NCBI GenBank assembly: GCA_009760855.2
Contig: WPIO01000019.1
Coordinates: forward strand, 3,421,501-3,485,500
Length of the DNA stretch: 64,000 nt
Source of the DNA: Cristatella mucedo
Lineage: Eukaryota; Bryozoa; Phylactolaemata; Cristatellidae
Direction: 5' to 3'
Shown here: in pieces, positions 42,595-57,500 of the stretch
Position numbering within the stretch: the first letter of the stretch is position 1
How the letters are laid out: every line of letters begins with the position of its first letter
Translations under genes and position numbers: made by a program
Notes under the pieces: generated by a model
The model's input: the letters and a program-made list of their open reading frames with translations, nothing else
Told to the model about the DNA's origin: nothing
Database searches by the model: none

Positions 42595-45500
42595 TCACGT
42601 GTGCACAACACAGACAGAAAACAGAGAAACACACACACACACACACACACACACACTGAGACACACACTGTCACACAGACATGCACACACACGTAAACAG
42701 ACACAAACACACTCACATACATGCACATACACATGTGCGTGGGTGCACACACACACGCACGCACATATACACAACGTACACGTGAATGCACACACAGAGT
42801 AAATGCCACAAAGCTGCATGTATCCGTGTACCTGCAGGGAAGCAGCACGGACGGCAGGTAATCAGCCAAGTACCTGCCCCAGCCTAGCCACAGAGCTAAT
42901 TGCCAGTTGCAAGAGCTGACATAGAATGCTACACAGCCAGCATAACAACACATAATGTGTACACGGAGAAAACCCACCTCTGCTGCAGGATTGGAAGATG
43001 CTTCCGGCATTCACAAATAAAGGTGGTAAAAAAGCAGGCGTATCTGAAAAAGAAATTGAATTGATCAGTAACAAAAAAGCATAGCCTACAAATATGAAGC
43101 CACAGGTATTTGACAAAAATTTGCACACTATGCACATTTCTCATAGCAGCTTACAAAAGAATAAGCATACCACGCCAATCTGGCCCCGAGAAAATGGTGA
43201 CAAAATGCAGCATCTACCTGTGTCTGCATTGATGCAGTCGGTGGAAGCCACCAGGTGCACGATTACCGATTCAATGCCCACCTAATCGCCTTGCCACCTG
43301 GTGGTCACTGATGGTGTGGCAGCAAATAATCCCTCAATGCCCAGAGCTGTGCTGCTCGAGATGTTGTACAAGCACTGTGCACCCTACAGACCACGCCCCA
43401 ATGCCGAGTACCGGCAGGTATGCACGTACCGACTAGGCGCGTGACTATCACACGGAGCTGCTCCACCAACAAGGAAGCAGACCGGGAGGAGCTAACTCCT
43501 GGCACTTCAGTTTCACCGCGGTCGCAATAGGATGTCAACGACAACTACTCTCCTACTGCCGACTATGGCACATCTTTTTCAGCGATCCTGAGCTGCTACT
43601 TCTATGCTACTCACTACCTCAACTGCTCTCCTGACTCTGCTATGCTTCCCACTTTCTCTTTGTTGCGCGAGACGAAGTCTGTTGGCTACCGAATGCGTAC
43701 CGAAAGCCGCTACACAAAACTCTCCTGCGTAACACCCACATGGTCTTTATGACTTTGTGGAGTTACAGACGGAGATACATTACATTGCATGTCACCCGTG
43801 ATGCTCCAGGGTAAGGAAAGATTGCAGGCTGGGCATGAGTAGAACGATATGAAGCGCATCTACTATCTACGCCGGTTTGAGAGAGCTGATCGGCAGGGGG
43901 AGGAGGCTAGAGCAAAGACCAGGATGTGGAAGTGTGTGCCTCTTAATAGCAGCAGCAGCATCTGATAGACCGCTTGCATACGATAAACTGCCTAGACCGT
44001 AGCAACAACTATAAACATTAAACATAGAGGTCGGCATGACCACATAAGAAAGGGTCCTGCATCGATTTGCCAAAAAAGCTGCATCTTTCGGTTTCTCGGC
44101 TCTTCTAGTCCCAGTGTTTGTCAGAGTGCTCTACAGCTAGAGAAGGGAAATGGTACATAGTCTGGAGGTCTCGGTTTAGATCATTGTAAGAAGCAGATTA
44201 CAGCATCTTCTTAAAATGAGACTCCAAGGCCCAGGTAGCGCCCTGTTGTACTTTGACAGATTGCCAGTCATTTTGGTATTTTATCAAAGACCGCGTCAAC
44301 AGCTGGCTGGTTATGAATTGCAAATATCAGAACCAACCTGATCAGCAGGGGTTCTCACCAAATAATGATAATAACATTGAAATAGTTATACATTTCTTTA
44401 GTGCCCTAGAAGAACTAATTCTCTTGCAAGGCACTTGACACTCTCAGTAAAGAACACGTGTCAATTTTGTAGTGATAACATGCACAGTGTCAGCACGCAT
44501 AAGCACACAAAAGACAATTCGTACTGACTTGGCAAATGCTGTGAGGAACAGGTTCATTTTTAACTTCTTTTTAAATTTGATCAATTTAGAGGATATCGGT
44601 ACGTCAGTCAAGAGTGAGTTCCAGGATTTGGGAGTACGCAACTTGAAGGCGTGGTTTCCGAAGGATTTGAGATTGCTTAGAGGCACATTAAGCCACTCGA
44701 TGAACAGGCCAAAGCAAGAGAATCATGGGACCTAAAAGTGGGTGACAGAACCTTGATGTTCATATGGTGCATGATGTGGACCCAGGGCAGGTAGGTGAGA
44801 AGTGGTGTAATGTGGCAATTGCAACGGAGAAACCTAGATGCAGAGGTTTGCACTACCTGCAAGCAGCTGATTGCACAGGCCAAAAGACCAGCAAGTAGTG
44901 AGCTATAAAGTCGAGGCAGGATGTTACAAATACATGGACCATCTTGGCTGTGGTATCCTTGGCACACTAGGTAAGGCGGTTGCTTTCGATTCCTACGGTG
45001 GGCAATCCTTTATCGCCACTGCAAGCGGTGGTGATAGCCGTAAAGGCTCTTCTGTCGCTATACAAAAAGAGGCTGTTTAATCAGCTACGATTTATTTATT
45101 ACCTAAGCATGCTCGAATTTAAGCAAATTTATGTAGCTGAAAGTAGGCTGACTTGACAAGGAGCTGATGTACTCATCTAGCAAAAGGTCATCTTAGATTA
45201 GAATAAACAGACTGTGTGCAGAGGCCACTAGAGAGATATGCTAGCAGGGCCCATTTTGAGTGCCATGGTTTGCAATTTCTGAGCAACGCTTGGTTTGCCT
45301 CTAACCAGTAAAATTAGTTTTTGTCATTATTCAAACTGAGAATGTTTGCTGCCATCGTAGCATGAATGTCAGTAACACATGCTGCCTGAGAGTTAGGAGA
45401 ATTTGACGACTTGGAAGGCAAGGCAGGATATAAATTGTCAATGGAACTAGACCAAACACTGAACCCGGTGGTACCCCATAATTTAACGGCTCTCAGTACA

Positions 45501-48500
45501 ACCATTGCCACATTGACATGTATGCTCTGAAACCTTTCACTTAGATTGGACTTAAAACCTTGTACTGCAGTGCCAATGATACTCAGGCAAGATAATGGGT
45601 GCTCAAAATGGACTAGTCAATCAATTATATCAAACGCTGTCGATGGACTCAACCACTTAAGTCAGCGTTTCTAAAAAGGTTATTATTACACTTACAACAG
45701 TATTAACTCTAAGTGAAGTAAATAGAAAACTGGAGTTTCGGTTTCTCATTCGGATTTGCTTGACGAACTTGCGATCAATACTTTAAGACAGCTGACTTAC
45801 TCTGCCAATGGGCATCGGCACAGTCCTCAAAAGTCATGTAAACTAAACGATGAGCAACCGATTTAACTGCATTGTTTACACAGTGGCAGACCATTCTTAG
45901 TGGCCTGCACCTATCCATCCACAGAAATAAAGACTTGCTTAAGTTCGAGTGGATTGGAGTGCTGAGGCAGATAATAAAGAATTGCCTCGAATCCATTACC
46001 TGGGTCGTGAAGCGTCGAGGATCTCTTACCGCTGCACCAAGAGCCGGAAGACAAGGAAGAAAGCCCAACATGTGGGCTACCAGAGCAGAAGAAACTGATG
46101 CAGAAACTGATGCTGAGAGTGAGTGACTAGTTAGATGATCATAGGCTGCTAACTTCGTAGGAAATCACTGCTTGAGCGGCCAATTCTTCTGGTTCTTGAG
46201 CAGGTGCAATAGGCCACTCGCAGCAGAGCAAAAGAGATTGGAGTTCTGTTGTCATTAAACTGCCCTGCTTTGCACGTGACAGTTGCCAAGAAATAATTTA
46301 AGTTTAACTAGAGGTGATTAATAATAATAATATACTTGATAAAGCGCCCTCAGAGAACTTAATCTCTTTCTAGGCGCTTTACATTTGCTGCAAAGGGAAA
46401 TGCAATTGAATGGTAAGTAAAATGATGCTTGAAAAACAAACACAATGAATAACATGGTTAGGGGTGACATGCACACGGTCGGCATGCAAATGCGGTTAGT
46501 GGCAGCATGCACGGTGTCAGCACGCATAAGCACGTGAAGGACGAATCAAAGGGACCCACTAAATGCTGTCCTAAATAGGTGTGTTTTTAAATTCCTTTTA
46601 AATGTGGTCAAGTCATGGGATGTTCTGACGCAGGTCGGGAGGGAGTTCCAGGCTTTGGGAGCATACGAACTAAATGCACGGTCTCCAAAGGATTTAAGGT
46701 TTTACGAGGTATTTGTAGACTGTTGGATTCCGAAAAGTGGGTGGTACGATGCTTGGCCTGATGGGGGAGTATGTCGGAGAGATAGGCTGGAGCCATAGAA
46801 TGAAGGGACCTAAAAGTGAGCGACAAAACCTTGAAGTCAATCCGTTGCTTGACTGGTAGCCAGTGCAGGTCGGCGAGAAGTGGAGTAATGTGGCAACTGC
46901 GACGCTCACGACAGACAAGCCAAGCTGCACAGTTTTGCACTAGCTGCAATCGCCTGATCGCACATGCTGGTAGGCCAGTAAGCAGTGAGTTGCAGAAGTC
47001 GAGACGAGATGTCACGAATGCACGGACCAACTTAGACGTGGTATCCTTATCTAAACAAGCCCGAATTTTAGCAATATTATGAAGCTGAAAATAGGCAGAT
47101 TTGACTGTGGAGCTGATATGGTCGTCTAACGAGAGGTCGCTTTGGAATATGACACCTAGATTTCGAGCTGATTCGACAGAGATATGCTGACAGAGCCAAT
47201 TTTGAGAGACAGCCTTTCCAATCTCTGAATCACACTGGGTTCACCAATCCATGTATGAATAGACAGGTTTCATTGCTGCTCGGTTTTAAATAGTTGGTTG
47301 TATTAAATATCTTTCTTTGCCGGGTGCGACTTTTGGCTGTGAAGTATCGTTCCCATTTCATTGACTTAAGCAAACCAAACACACGATCTTAAATTTCCAT
47401 CTAGAAAGACATCCGTAATGGAACGTTGCTCTTTAATGATTTGTGTAATTAAAAGTTTAATAAGCATCCGAACTATTTCCTAGGCTCGGCATCGTACTTA
47501 CTACCTGCTCTTTTGACTCCAGGCGTTTATCAGTGATTCTAACCATCCTCAAACCCTTTGGAGACATGCCTTTAGTTAGTATACTCTCAAAGCCTGGAAC
47601 TCACTCAACATCTGCTGACTTGACATTTTCTAAAATTGGACTTGTTCATCATAGCTGGTTCCATGTGATTTGTCCTTTCTGTGCTTATGCACGCCAATAC
47701 TGTGCATGATATCATGAACAAATAGACATACTTCGTTTCATAATAATTGTACACAGACACACACACACAGACACACACACACACACAGAGACACACACAG
47801 ACACACACACACACACACATAAGTGCATACAGCACTAACAGAAGCACACACAGAGAATGCATGATGCATTTGCATTGCACATCTGCCCACTGCCCGCCTG
47901 CGTGTGCACACTCACTCACTTATCCACACGCACACACATACACATATGCACGCAGAAAAATGCATTGGAAAATTGCGAAAAATTGCGACTTCAAAGAATT
48001 ACAAATAGCAATCTGCCCCATGCTGTAGAAAAAGCAAACCACCTCAAGGGAAGTCGATAGCTATCAGGACTGCTTTCATTTTGATTTAAGTAAGTCATAC
48101 AAAATAATGGATAACCTCAGAAAACGAAGGCTCATGCCGCATGTCACATCACATGCAAACATCAGGACATAATCAGGAAAGGACTGACACGTGGTATCTT
48201 GCACCTGACCCTTTCTCAGACAAGCACGGACTCCTAAAGCTTGGCTTTAAAAGGGGAAATCACAAACTCTGCTAGTCAATAAAAACTCTATCTGGAAAGT
48301 AAAGCGAATAATACTGTATAACGGCCATCTAGGAGGCTTGCTTGGACAAGAGAGATCAAACGAAACCTACCTACCCTTGTTCCATAACAATGAACTGCAT
48401 GCATAAAGGAAGATGATGTAGGTTTGAAAAAGCTGCCCTTTAGGCAGCCCACAACATACAATTATATGCACAATTATATGGACAGTCTGGTAAAGGCAAA

Positions 48501-51500
48501 AGAAAATGATATTTGACTTCTAAACAGGGGACGTGTTTACGAACATAAAGCAAATTCCTAGGACCTGGTACAAAGAAATACTAACAACGATGCAAGATTT
48601 AACTACAGCTCATTAAGATTCGGGCTTAACTATAGCACTCGAAATCTCCAATTACAAAGGGACTGACTAAGGTCCACGATTTAGAAGTTACACCAAAAGA
48701 ATGGACAGAAGTGGTCTTGTGATGCAGGTGCACTCGCGCTCGTGTGCACGACACAGTAGAGTTTTCAATATAATTAGGTAAGAAAGTACCTAATTATATA
48801 AGTATTCAATACCACATTACGACCGCGACAAGCAACGGTTGAGAAGCTTACCCTGCAGCAAAGCTACACAACTTAATGTATCTCCAGCTGTAACTCCACA
48901 GAGCTACAAAGACTAGGTGGGTGTTATGCAGGAGAGTTTTGTATAACTTACTTGGCGTTCAGACAGGAAAACTCTTCCAACTCATCTTCAGCAAGCACGC
49001 GGAAGTTCTTCACGACGCCTGACCAGAATGGTTTCTTGCCATGCAAAATAAACGTACAGCAGCATAAGGATTGCAAATAAAAAAGGACAGCAATCCACTG
49101 TGTATATGCTTGGGGGAGGCATGCTTGATGCCATTCAATGGTCAAACAAATGTCTGCGGCAGCAAAGCAAGTGCCGATCCAGGGCTCTACGCAAGAGCTT
49201 ACCTCGGCAGGTGCAACGGCATACAAGCTATAGCCAGAAATAGGAAAGATCCCCTCCGATGCAGAATTCTCGGACTTGGCAATGCTGTTGAAATAATTCC
49301 ACGTGTCTTCAACCCATTTCCTGGCGGCAGAAATCGCATCCGTTCATCTAGTCATGCATAATTGGAATTCTGTAAATTAGCACTATCATTGCGTGCAGCA
49401 CAAGCAAGGCGTCTGACTGTTCAGGCATAGTTTGGCTGGCAGTGAGAGAGTCAGCACTAGCACCAGTCGCTGAAGGTGTAAATAGAACCCAGGCAAAAAA
49501 AAGTATAGATTGCTCAAGGGCCAAAGTATTTACAGAACCCAGACGAACAAGGTAGAACAGTCAAGCATGGGATAGGAAACCTTATCCCGACTCATTTGCC
49601 TCAAGTCAGGTTTAGAGGTTCCTGTTTGAGCTTGATGGTGTAAGTAGTGGTAAAGCACACAGGGCGCATGGTTGCCATGGATTGGCAGTCCGGTGAGCTC
49701 TGCAAGCTCACGGATTTGTAGTAACAAACAAGATGTCAGTTAGTCACTGCTTACAACGAGCATCGTGGCTGTGGTGACATTTAGCAGGCAGACCCAGGTA
49801 GATGAGGGGTAAAGCGTAGATCTGATCACGATTGGCAGAAGGAAGCATCGATGACTACAAGAGGGATAAACTCGTGACTGCACCATGTCAACAGAAGAGA
49901 ATTGTGCCGTGATGGCACACTAGGTAAGGCGGTTGCTTTCACGACCTCGGTCCCGAAGTCGTGGGTTTGATTCCTGCAGTGGGCGATTCTTTATCACCAC
50001 TGTAAGCGGTGGTGATAGCCGTACAGGCTCTTCTGTCGCTATATAAAAAGAGGCTGTTTAATCAGCTAGGATTTATTTATTTATTATTATTAAAGTGGAC
50101 TAGAAGTAATGTCACAGTTCTTCATTCGTCAAATGGCTGTCAAAGTCGTCACAATAAAGGACACATTTCAACAACAATCTTTGCTCGGCTGAGTTGACAG
50201 ACGAACCAGCCCTGACATTTGGCGGTCCCTCAGGCAGATCTTTAGGAATCTTTCAGATGCTCTAAACAAGCATGCCTGTACATAATACACTTTATAACTT
50301 CGGATACGGTCCGATTAGGTGTTTACCTAATCCAATGATGCATGTTACACACCCGAAAATATTCGTACTGGCTGCTCTTGACTCTTGAAACTAGCATTTG
50401 CTCATAACAATAAGAGAAGCTCGGGCCGAGCTGTGAACAATAATATGGTAGTGCAGCAGGAGAATTTGACCCTCTTAACACTGCGTGTTTGGTGAGTGAA
50501 GCGCCATCTAATGAAGTTATATAAGTGAGTTTTTGCAAAACTGAAGTCAAAATTGTATCCGTGAGAATATGCGGAAATGCGGCCAGTTTATCATTGAGAG
50601 TCGGTTAAATAATTACACTCCAGAGTCACTGCTGGTATCCTCTTACACAAAGTTGCTCTCAAATAGACTGCACATAATATGATTACATAGTATAATTCAA
50701 TTTTTCTTTACATTTGTTCCTAGGTAGTAAGAGTTATTTTGTAATTCCTTATGCCTCAAAAGTAGAGAAAATAGCCACTACTTCACACAAGCTTTGCTTT
50801 CGTAAGCAGGACATGAATACATGAATAAATCTGAAATGCATTTTCCAAAACATTGCAGATATACCTGTCGCCTAAAGTCTGGTGCTAAATACAAAATTCA
50901 TATTTTTGTACATGATCACGCTAATAAATTATACTGCAAAAAAACTTGAGCTGTCATAAAAATGTGACGATTCAGTACTTGATGTGCCTAGTGTATTTAT
51001 TGTGGAGCACTAGACAAAGTCGTTGAGGCCTTGTATTGATCAGTTGTTCTATGCATTAATACATCACAATTATGAATACTTCCCTGCTGATACTTTCCAG
51101 CAATGTAAATGGTATAAATAAAGTAGCCTTTAGACCATAAGTTCAGTTTAGTTCTTGCTGCCTAAATGGATACATACAGGCTGCAAGCAGGCGACAGATG
51201 CATTTTGCTACTATGGCCAATTTATCGAGATGGGCAGAAAACGATTCGATAGAAGTACCTCTCTTCAGTACCTGTCTCTTCCCCTGGCTCACTCGATGCA
51301 TTTCTATGAGGATTGCAACAGCATCATGGCTCAGCGGTTAAGGCGCTCGCCCGACCAAGGTCTTGCCGAGGTCGTGGGCTCGAGCCTGAGGCATATGTGA
51401 AGCACCTGAATAGAGATTAAGCTCTTTCAGGGCGCTATATAAAGGTGTGAATTATATTTTATCAGAACCTTGCTGGACGCGTTGAGAGTTATGCTAGGAG

Positions 51501-54500
51501 GTCATTGGATACTTTAAAATAGTGGCATTCCTAATGGACCCCCCAGGCGGTTTTAACATAGTTTTCCTGCTATCTCTGCCTTTGTGATTGGCAGGAATCA
51601 CCGTACTCACGACCAGCACCTGCACTAGCCACAGCAGACCGAGTTCTCTGTGGGGAGCAGCAATGAGTCAAGTGGGTTGCTAATGCCACGGGTACACTGC
51701 CAATAGGTGCTGACACCACTCACTACTGCACATCCAATCGGGCCATACGAAACATTTCAACACAGCTCTAGTTAAGGATTCTGAAGTCTACTATCTTCAA
51801 TACAAAACTTCTTTCCTAAGCTGTCCGAGGCTCAGGTCAAAGCCAGTGTCGTTGTGGGGTAAATAAAGATAAAGATTATAATTGAGTCCAATTAATTTCC
51901 AAAGAAGCTCACTAGTAAGGAGAGAGTAGCTTGGAGCAGCTCTGTTGCAGTGGGTCAAGGCCTTATGGGCAGTCAAATAGAGGAGAAGTAGGAAGAGCGG
52001 GTTGAGATTTCGTTGGAGAACTGCTGCGCAAAGGGCTGCTGGATGTCCTTATCTTTGATACTCATCTTGATGAATTCACTAAGAACATGAGCGCTTACTC
52101 GGAAGAGCAAGGTGCTTGCATTGGCCTCTGGCTCTGATCTGACAGTACCTGGAGGAGCTAGTAGGTTTTCGAGCAGACGAAACCTATCGCCACAACTATA
52201 ACAATCAGACCTACTTTACCAGTTCTGAAAATCCTATATCCAAATTAGAGCTTTGCGAAGCCAATTTCCAGTGGATTTCCTCTGAATTTGCTGTGGATTC
52301 CAGAGGATTGCGGTAGTGGCAAGCATCTTTTGAATACATTTGTATGAGAACCCTCTAGTACAATTGCATGAAAAATTTGGTGCGTACATTATAACAACCG
52401 TGCCCTACCATGTTCACTCAAAATTCGAGGCTTGGGTCGCTCATTTCTGGTCGATTTTTTTCTTAATTAGAGTGGATTGAGGTAATTAGTCAAACCCCCT
52501 ATGTTCATGCTGCATGCAATAAGTGCTGATAAGCCCAATGCATCTGCTAAAGATGAGTGCTGCACAACCGGACACACCTACAAAAATTGATGCATAATCA
52601 GAGGAAAACGTGCCGGTTCCGTTCAGAGCCAGTCAAAGAGGTCCACCAAACGTAAACTTCCAGCTTATTTTAAGGACTTTTGTGTAACTTTTGCTCAGCA
52701 CAAGTTTCGTTTTAAGGTGAAGAGCAGCCAAGTTACACAGCAGCTTACTGCAATCTACGAGCATGCTTACATCGAGCCACACAGCCAAAGGCATGCCATA
52801 CTTATGCCTCAAGGCTACAAATAAACGTATGCCAGGAGGGTGGTCCATTGCTTCCTCGTAGGAGGCAAATTCTGCTGCATCATTGTCCCCTCTGCCAGAC
52901 AAACATTATATGGACCCACACAATATCAAGTGGCTGCTGACTGACACATCTTTTGTAAGCATCGAAAGTTCACTTTCATTACTGAAATGGTCTAAGTCAC
53001 TCGAACGGTAGTTGATGGACAACAGTTCAGGCCTGGCTTATTGAGTTATTTGCAAACTAAATTCCTTAGGCATAAGATCTTAGAATTTCCACATTTGCTG
53101 TATATTAAGAGTGCTGATCTTGACAAGCAGCAACAGCTTGCCATCACTGCCAGTTACTAGGTAAAACGCATCTGATATTGAAACTTGTGCATGCCAAAGC
53201 AGTTAGATTTTGACAGTGCAAAAGACTATTCGTGATTCTTAAATTACAATCATTAAGAACTGGATATGTCACAATGTTTTGGGGTATAAGAACCTTACTC
53301 AAGTATGCTCTGGGCTTTGAGCCAGATTTGTAAGCTATAGCTGGGGCTGTATCATATAATTTATTTGCATTTCCATAGCACCCTAAGAGAACTTAATCTC
53401 TCTTCATGTGCTTCACGTATGCCACGGGGTTAAAGCCCACGACCTTGGTCGTCAATACATTCACCTTGACCTTTGTACACGTGCCACTCTGTGGCTATGG
53501 AATTCACTAGTCTATATGAACGACCTAGACTTGTTGCACTAAGGTATGAGCTCTCTCTACTGCTGCAGTGCTCTGCTACCATCAGCACACCGGGTGTATA
53601 GAAGCAACATATGCGTTAGCTCGTTGCTTCGAGACGCCACCTATTTGTCACACATCTGCAAAAACTATAAACGGTTACTTGAGTTGCAATTGTCGCACAA
53701 ACGACTGTAGTTCGGGAACTGATTCAGGACCTTCTTAAAAATATACAAAGCAACTCTGTGCAAGGCGACTTGAATGATATGTAAGAACTCAGTTTCCGTG
53801 ATATTTGTAAGAATATATGAAATGTAAGAACTCAGTTTTCGTAAGCTCGTTCGTATTGTTTATGTCTGTTCCTAGTCCCACGTGGTATGATAATTGCTGA
53901 AACCAAAAGAACTGGCAACTGAAAATAAATCTAAGCCTAATTCTCACCAGCAGCTTTATTGCTTATCTGCTACTACAATCGAAATAAATTCGAAAGTGGT
54001 TAAAGGATTAAGTTTAAAGTGAATAGAAAACTTTTCCAGAATCTGCCTCTGTGAATGTAACCAACTTATAGTTGTATTCGTAAGTGAGCCTAAAAGCACA
54101 GAGTAGCAAACACAGGAAGTGATTGTCAGTTGCATTTCCACCCGCCACTAGGGACATGTGGATATGCTTGAAAGGGCACCATCACCCGTGGACGTGGACT
54201 GGAATCTAGCCTGCTGCTCTCTCATCTAGCTGCAGGCAGAAAGAAAAGTGAACCTGCATAGAGAACCCAACACCAGAAGAACCAGATTTCACCTGCCTTT
54301 GCTTGGCAAGGCAAAGTTTTGAGGCTGAGATAAAAGCTTCGCGAGCTAGTCAGGTTGACACATTTGAGAGCTTAAGGCAAGTGGCTACGCCATACCTGCA
54401 GTAGGAACTAGCAGTCCTGCCCATTAAACGACTGTAGGCCAGGCTTATGCTGCTCTGCTGTCAACCATTTCGTGCATATTTACATTTCGTTATTGCTTCA

Positions 54501-57500
54501 TTACTGCTTGTTTTGCGCGGTGTTCAGGTGCGTGCAGTTGGCCGGATGTGCCTGGGGAAGATGTCCCTATGGGGCAGAAGCTGGTGGGGGGGGGTGTGTG
54601 GCTGGGCATGGCCGCAGAGGTCGGCCTTCACTCGTCGCTCTTCGATGCGCTATAAATGGAATCATAATAATATATTTGTATTGCGCCCTCATATAAACTT
54701 AATCTCTTTCTAGGCACTTCACATTTGCTGCAAAGTAAGCGTGATCGATTGGTTAATGGTAGCATAAAGGTTTCTTTCTTTCATGACAAAGTTGCCATCG
54801 TGGTGGTGAGAGCACAGCACCTCAAACTTGGCACACTTTGCATCACTTTGTTTTTAGGACAGCCAATGGCTTGCGTGTCCTACACTTCACTTAATGTCCT
54901 ACACTGCCGTACAATATGGTAATGTACAAGCTACGGAGTTGCTTGACAAGCCACTTTTCAAGCATTTTTCTAACATCATTGTGCAAAACTGTTCGACCGT
55001 TATGTGAACAACGTGGCAACCATAAAAATCTAGGGCTCAAATCAAATGGGACGATTCGCAACAAGAGAATAGTGAAAACCAAATGGCCCCCCCCCCCACA
55101 CCACTTGGGGACCTTAACAGCGTCCTTCAGGTCACACGGAGGATTCTGCTACACATAGGTTCGGCCTAGTCGAACTCGGTGCTTGGTCTCGGCTGCATGG
55201 TCTGAACAGCATTATCTCGTGGACTGTCCCTGCAGGGGATCGGTAAAATGCATGTGCACAACTTGAGCAATCGTCTGCATTTACTCACACATACTCACAT
55301 CATGCATTCGCTGTGTCTGCGAGTGCATCCTGCACGGGTCCTGTCACGCAGGACTGGTATTCTCGCGGACTTTCTGACTACCCGCTGCACCAGCCTGTCC
55401 AAGCTGCCTGCAACCTGGCGGAACTTGTAGGGCTGCAACTTTGATGGCAGCTAGAGCCCATGCCAACATGAACAACGATGTCTGGCACTGCAAGCGCTTG
55501 ACAAGCCTGCAGCCAAAGTGGGAGAAGGTGCAGCGCGACTACGTGACTGCGGCAGCAACAGCTGCATGCAATAGGCTAAGTATATAATGAAGAAGCGAAG
55601 TGAAGGCGATAAGGAGCGGCTCCGAGAGAGGCAAGTATTAGCAGTATTAGCTGATAATGCACACAGCTCGGATAGGAGCTGTTGGAAGACAAACAGACCA
55701 GGGCTGCTACAGCCCTGGCCAAGAGGCAACCTGCCGAGGCAGTGGCTTCTTTTCCGAAAGCACACAGCCACCCACACCCGTACGAGCCGGCGATGGCGTT
55801 CGAGTAGGCTAAGGCTGCCGAAGATGGTACCACAACAAACTCGGGTGCCGGTGCACCGTAGCAGTTCTAGCTCTCTCCCTCCCTCTCTCTCCACCCCCCA
55901 GGTTTTCTACAAGTTGTTCCTGGGTGCATGCTTTGTGCCACAATAACCACAGCGTCGAGGCCACTTGTGATTGCAATCAACATGCTGTGGTCCGGCAGAG
56001 GACGTTCTAGACGAGTGGCAACCGGCAGTCAACTTGCACGATTCAATGAGACCGAGTAGAGCAGTGTTAAATGAGTCAAAGGATTCTGAATCGTGCTATC
56101 GGTGGTAGACGAATACGAATCGCTCGTATGACTCACTACTTCGTGGAAGAAAATGAGCAGTAAATCTCTGTAGGAATTTTTCCAAGTCGTCTTTATCTTC
56201 TGGTGACATGCCCCACTCGAATGTCTTGAATGATAATAATACACTTGATAGAGCGCCCTCAGAGAACTCAATCTCTTTCTAGGCGCTTTACATTTGCACC
56301 ATAGCTCTTAGCAGCATGGCCACTATAGCGGGTCCATCCTCGGCGGACCTTTCAGATGCTATCATATAATAGTCGATGTGATCATCCCAATTCGTTAACT
56401 ATGACGCAGTAATAGACTGCACTAAAAATGCCCGGGCGGGCTGAACCATTCCAATGACATTTTTATAGCGACAGATCGTACCCGACTTCTAGCATTATGC
56501 TAAGACAGCAAGCGGCATAGAAGCCGCCATGACGAATCCTTTATTTACAGCAAGTCCACTTAAAGTGAGCAGGAACCCAGGCAATGCATGAGATGGCTTT
56601 ACTACAGCAGCTAAACCAGGCTCAAAAAGAGGTTCCAATCAAAAGACAGGGTGTTTGATAACGACTATCCTATGAATGCAGCAGCAAAAGGATGCTATAA
56701 AATAGTGGCACAAATATTTTAGCTGCACAAAATGACTGTATAGATGCATAGGACCAGTAAATTCGATGGGAATGTGAAACTGGCAGCATGCAAGCTCCTG
56801 CAGTATGAATCCGCGATACGACATGATACAAAGCAATGTGAGAAGGAGCTAGGCTGAGCACACCGCTGGTGATATTGTATGTGACTTATATGCCGATGGT
56901 TGTATGCGGTTTCAGTTATGCTCCTGCCGAATTCCGCTGACCATGACCGATCGAAGGGTCAAAATGCAGCCGTCCTCGAGCTCCCACTGTGGGACGGCTC
57001 CCACCTGAGACCGTGTGCTCCACAAATAAGACGTCTCTGAATGACAAGTCGTGACAGGCCTGAATCTCAGTCACGTTTCTCTTGTACAAGTCATTGCCTC
57101 TTTGGGCCAGTGGTTTCAAGTTTTGTGAATTTCAAAGCAAGCAGGCACAGTTCACCCAGCTGAACTACCAAACTGAGGCCAAAATTTGGTTAAACCTGAA
57201 ACTTTCCTATGAGGAACTATGATCACACCTGCATGAGACTGACAAAGACTGACAAAGGTAGTCACCCCACTAGTCCGGTGCCAACTTGCTCACACAAGTT
57301 TGTAGCAGCAGACTTGAACACAAGCATTTAAAAGCACACCCCCCCCCCCCGTGGCTCAAGGCAGTCTGCTGTGCAAGAGACACCGAACAGCCATTGTCCA
57401 GTTCTCATTAGTGAAGCCACTGATGCTGCAACTCAAGAATGCTGAAGCTGATCTAGAAACTCCACGAGCTTGATCGTAGAATTTTCCGCTAAATTTACTT

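Larger units (their letters stand above)
39245..42977. other. Intron 4 of oxidase B
   Basis: Contains a SINE 1 relative (40152-40290), a LINE family M remnant (40480-40950), a CATG/CATA simple repeat (41290-41360), a helix-turn-helix-like open stretch (41982-42140) and the CA-repeat cluster (42390-42800). No exon of another gene was recognised. Confidence 0.6.
43044..48951. other. Intron 3 of oxidase B
   Basis: A 5.9-kb intron built largely of retroelements: LINE M (43524-43790), two antisense LINE L copies (44370-45490 and 46318-47255), a SINE 1 nested in the first, a sense LINE L fragment (47545-47712), a CA repeat (47755-47820) and a perfect 12-bp hairpin (48769-48798). Confidence 0.7.

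Noticed and set aside
42244-42696. 150-codon Thr/His-rich open frame and its Cys/Val-rich antisense
   Set aside because: It is CA-repeat sequence read in frame. There is no start context, domain or complexity.
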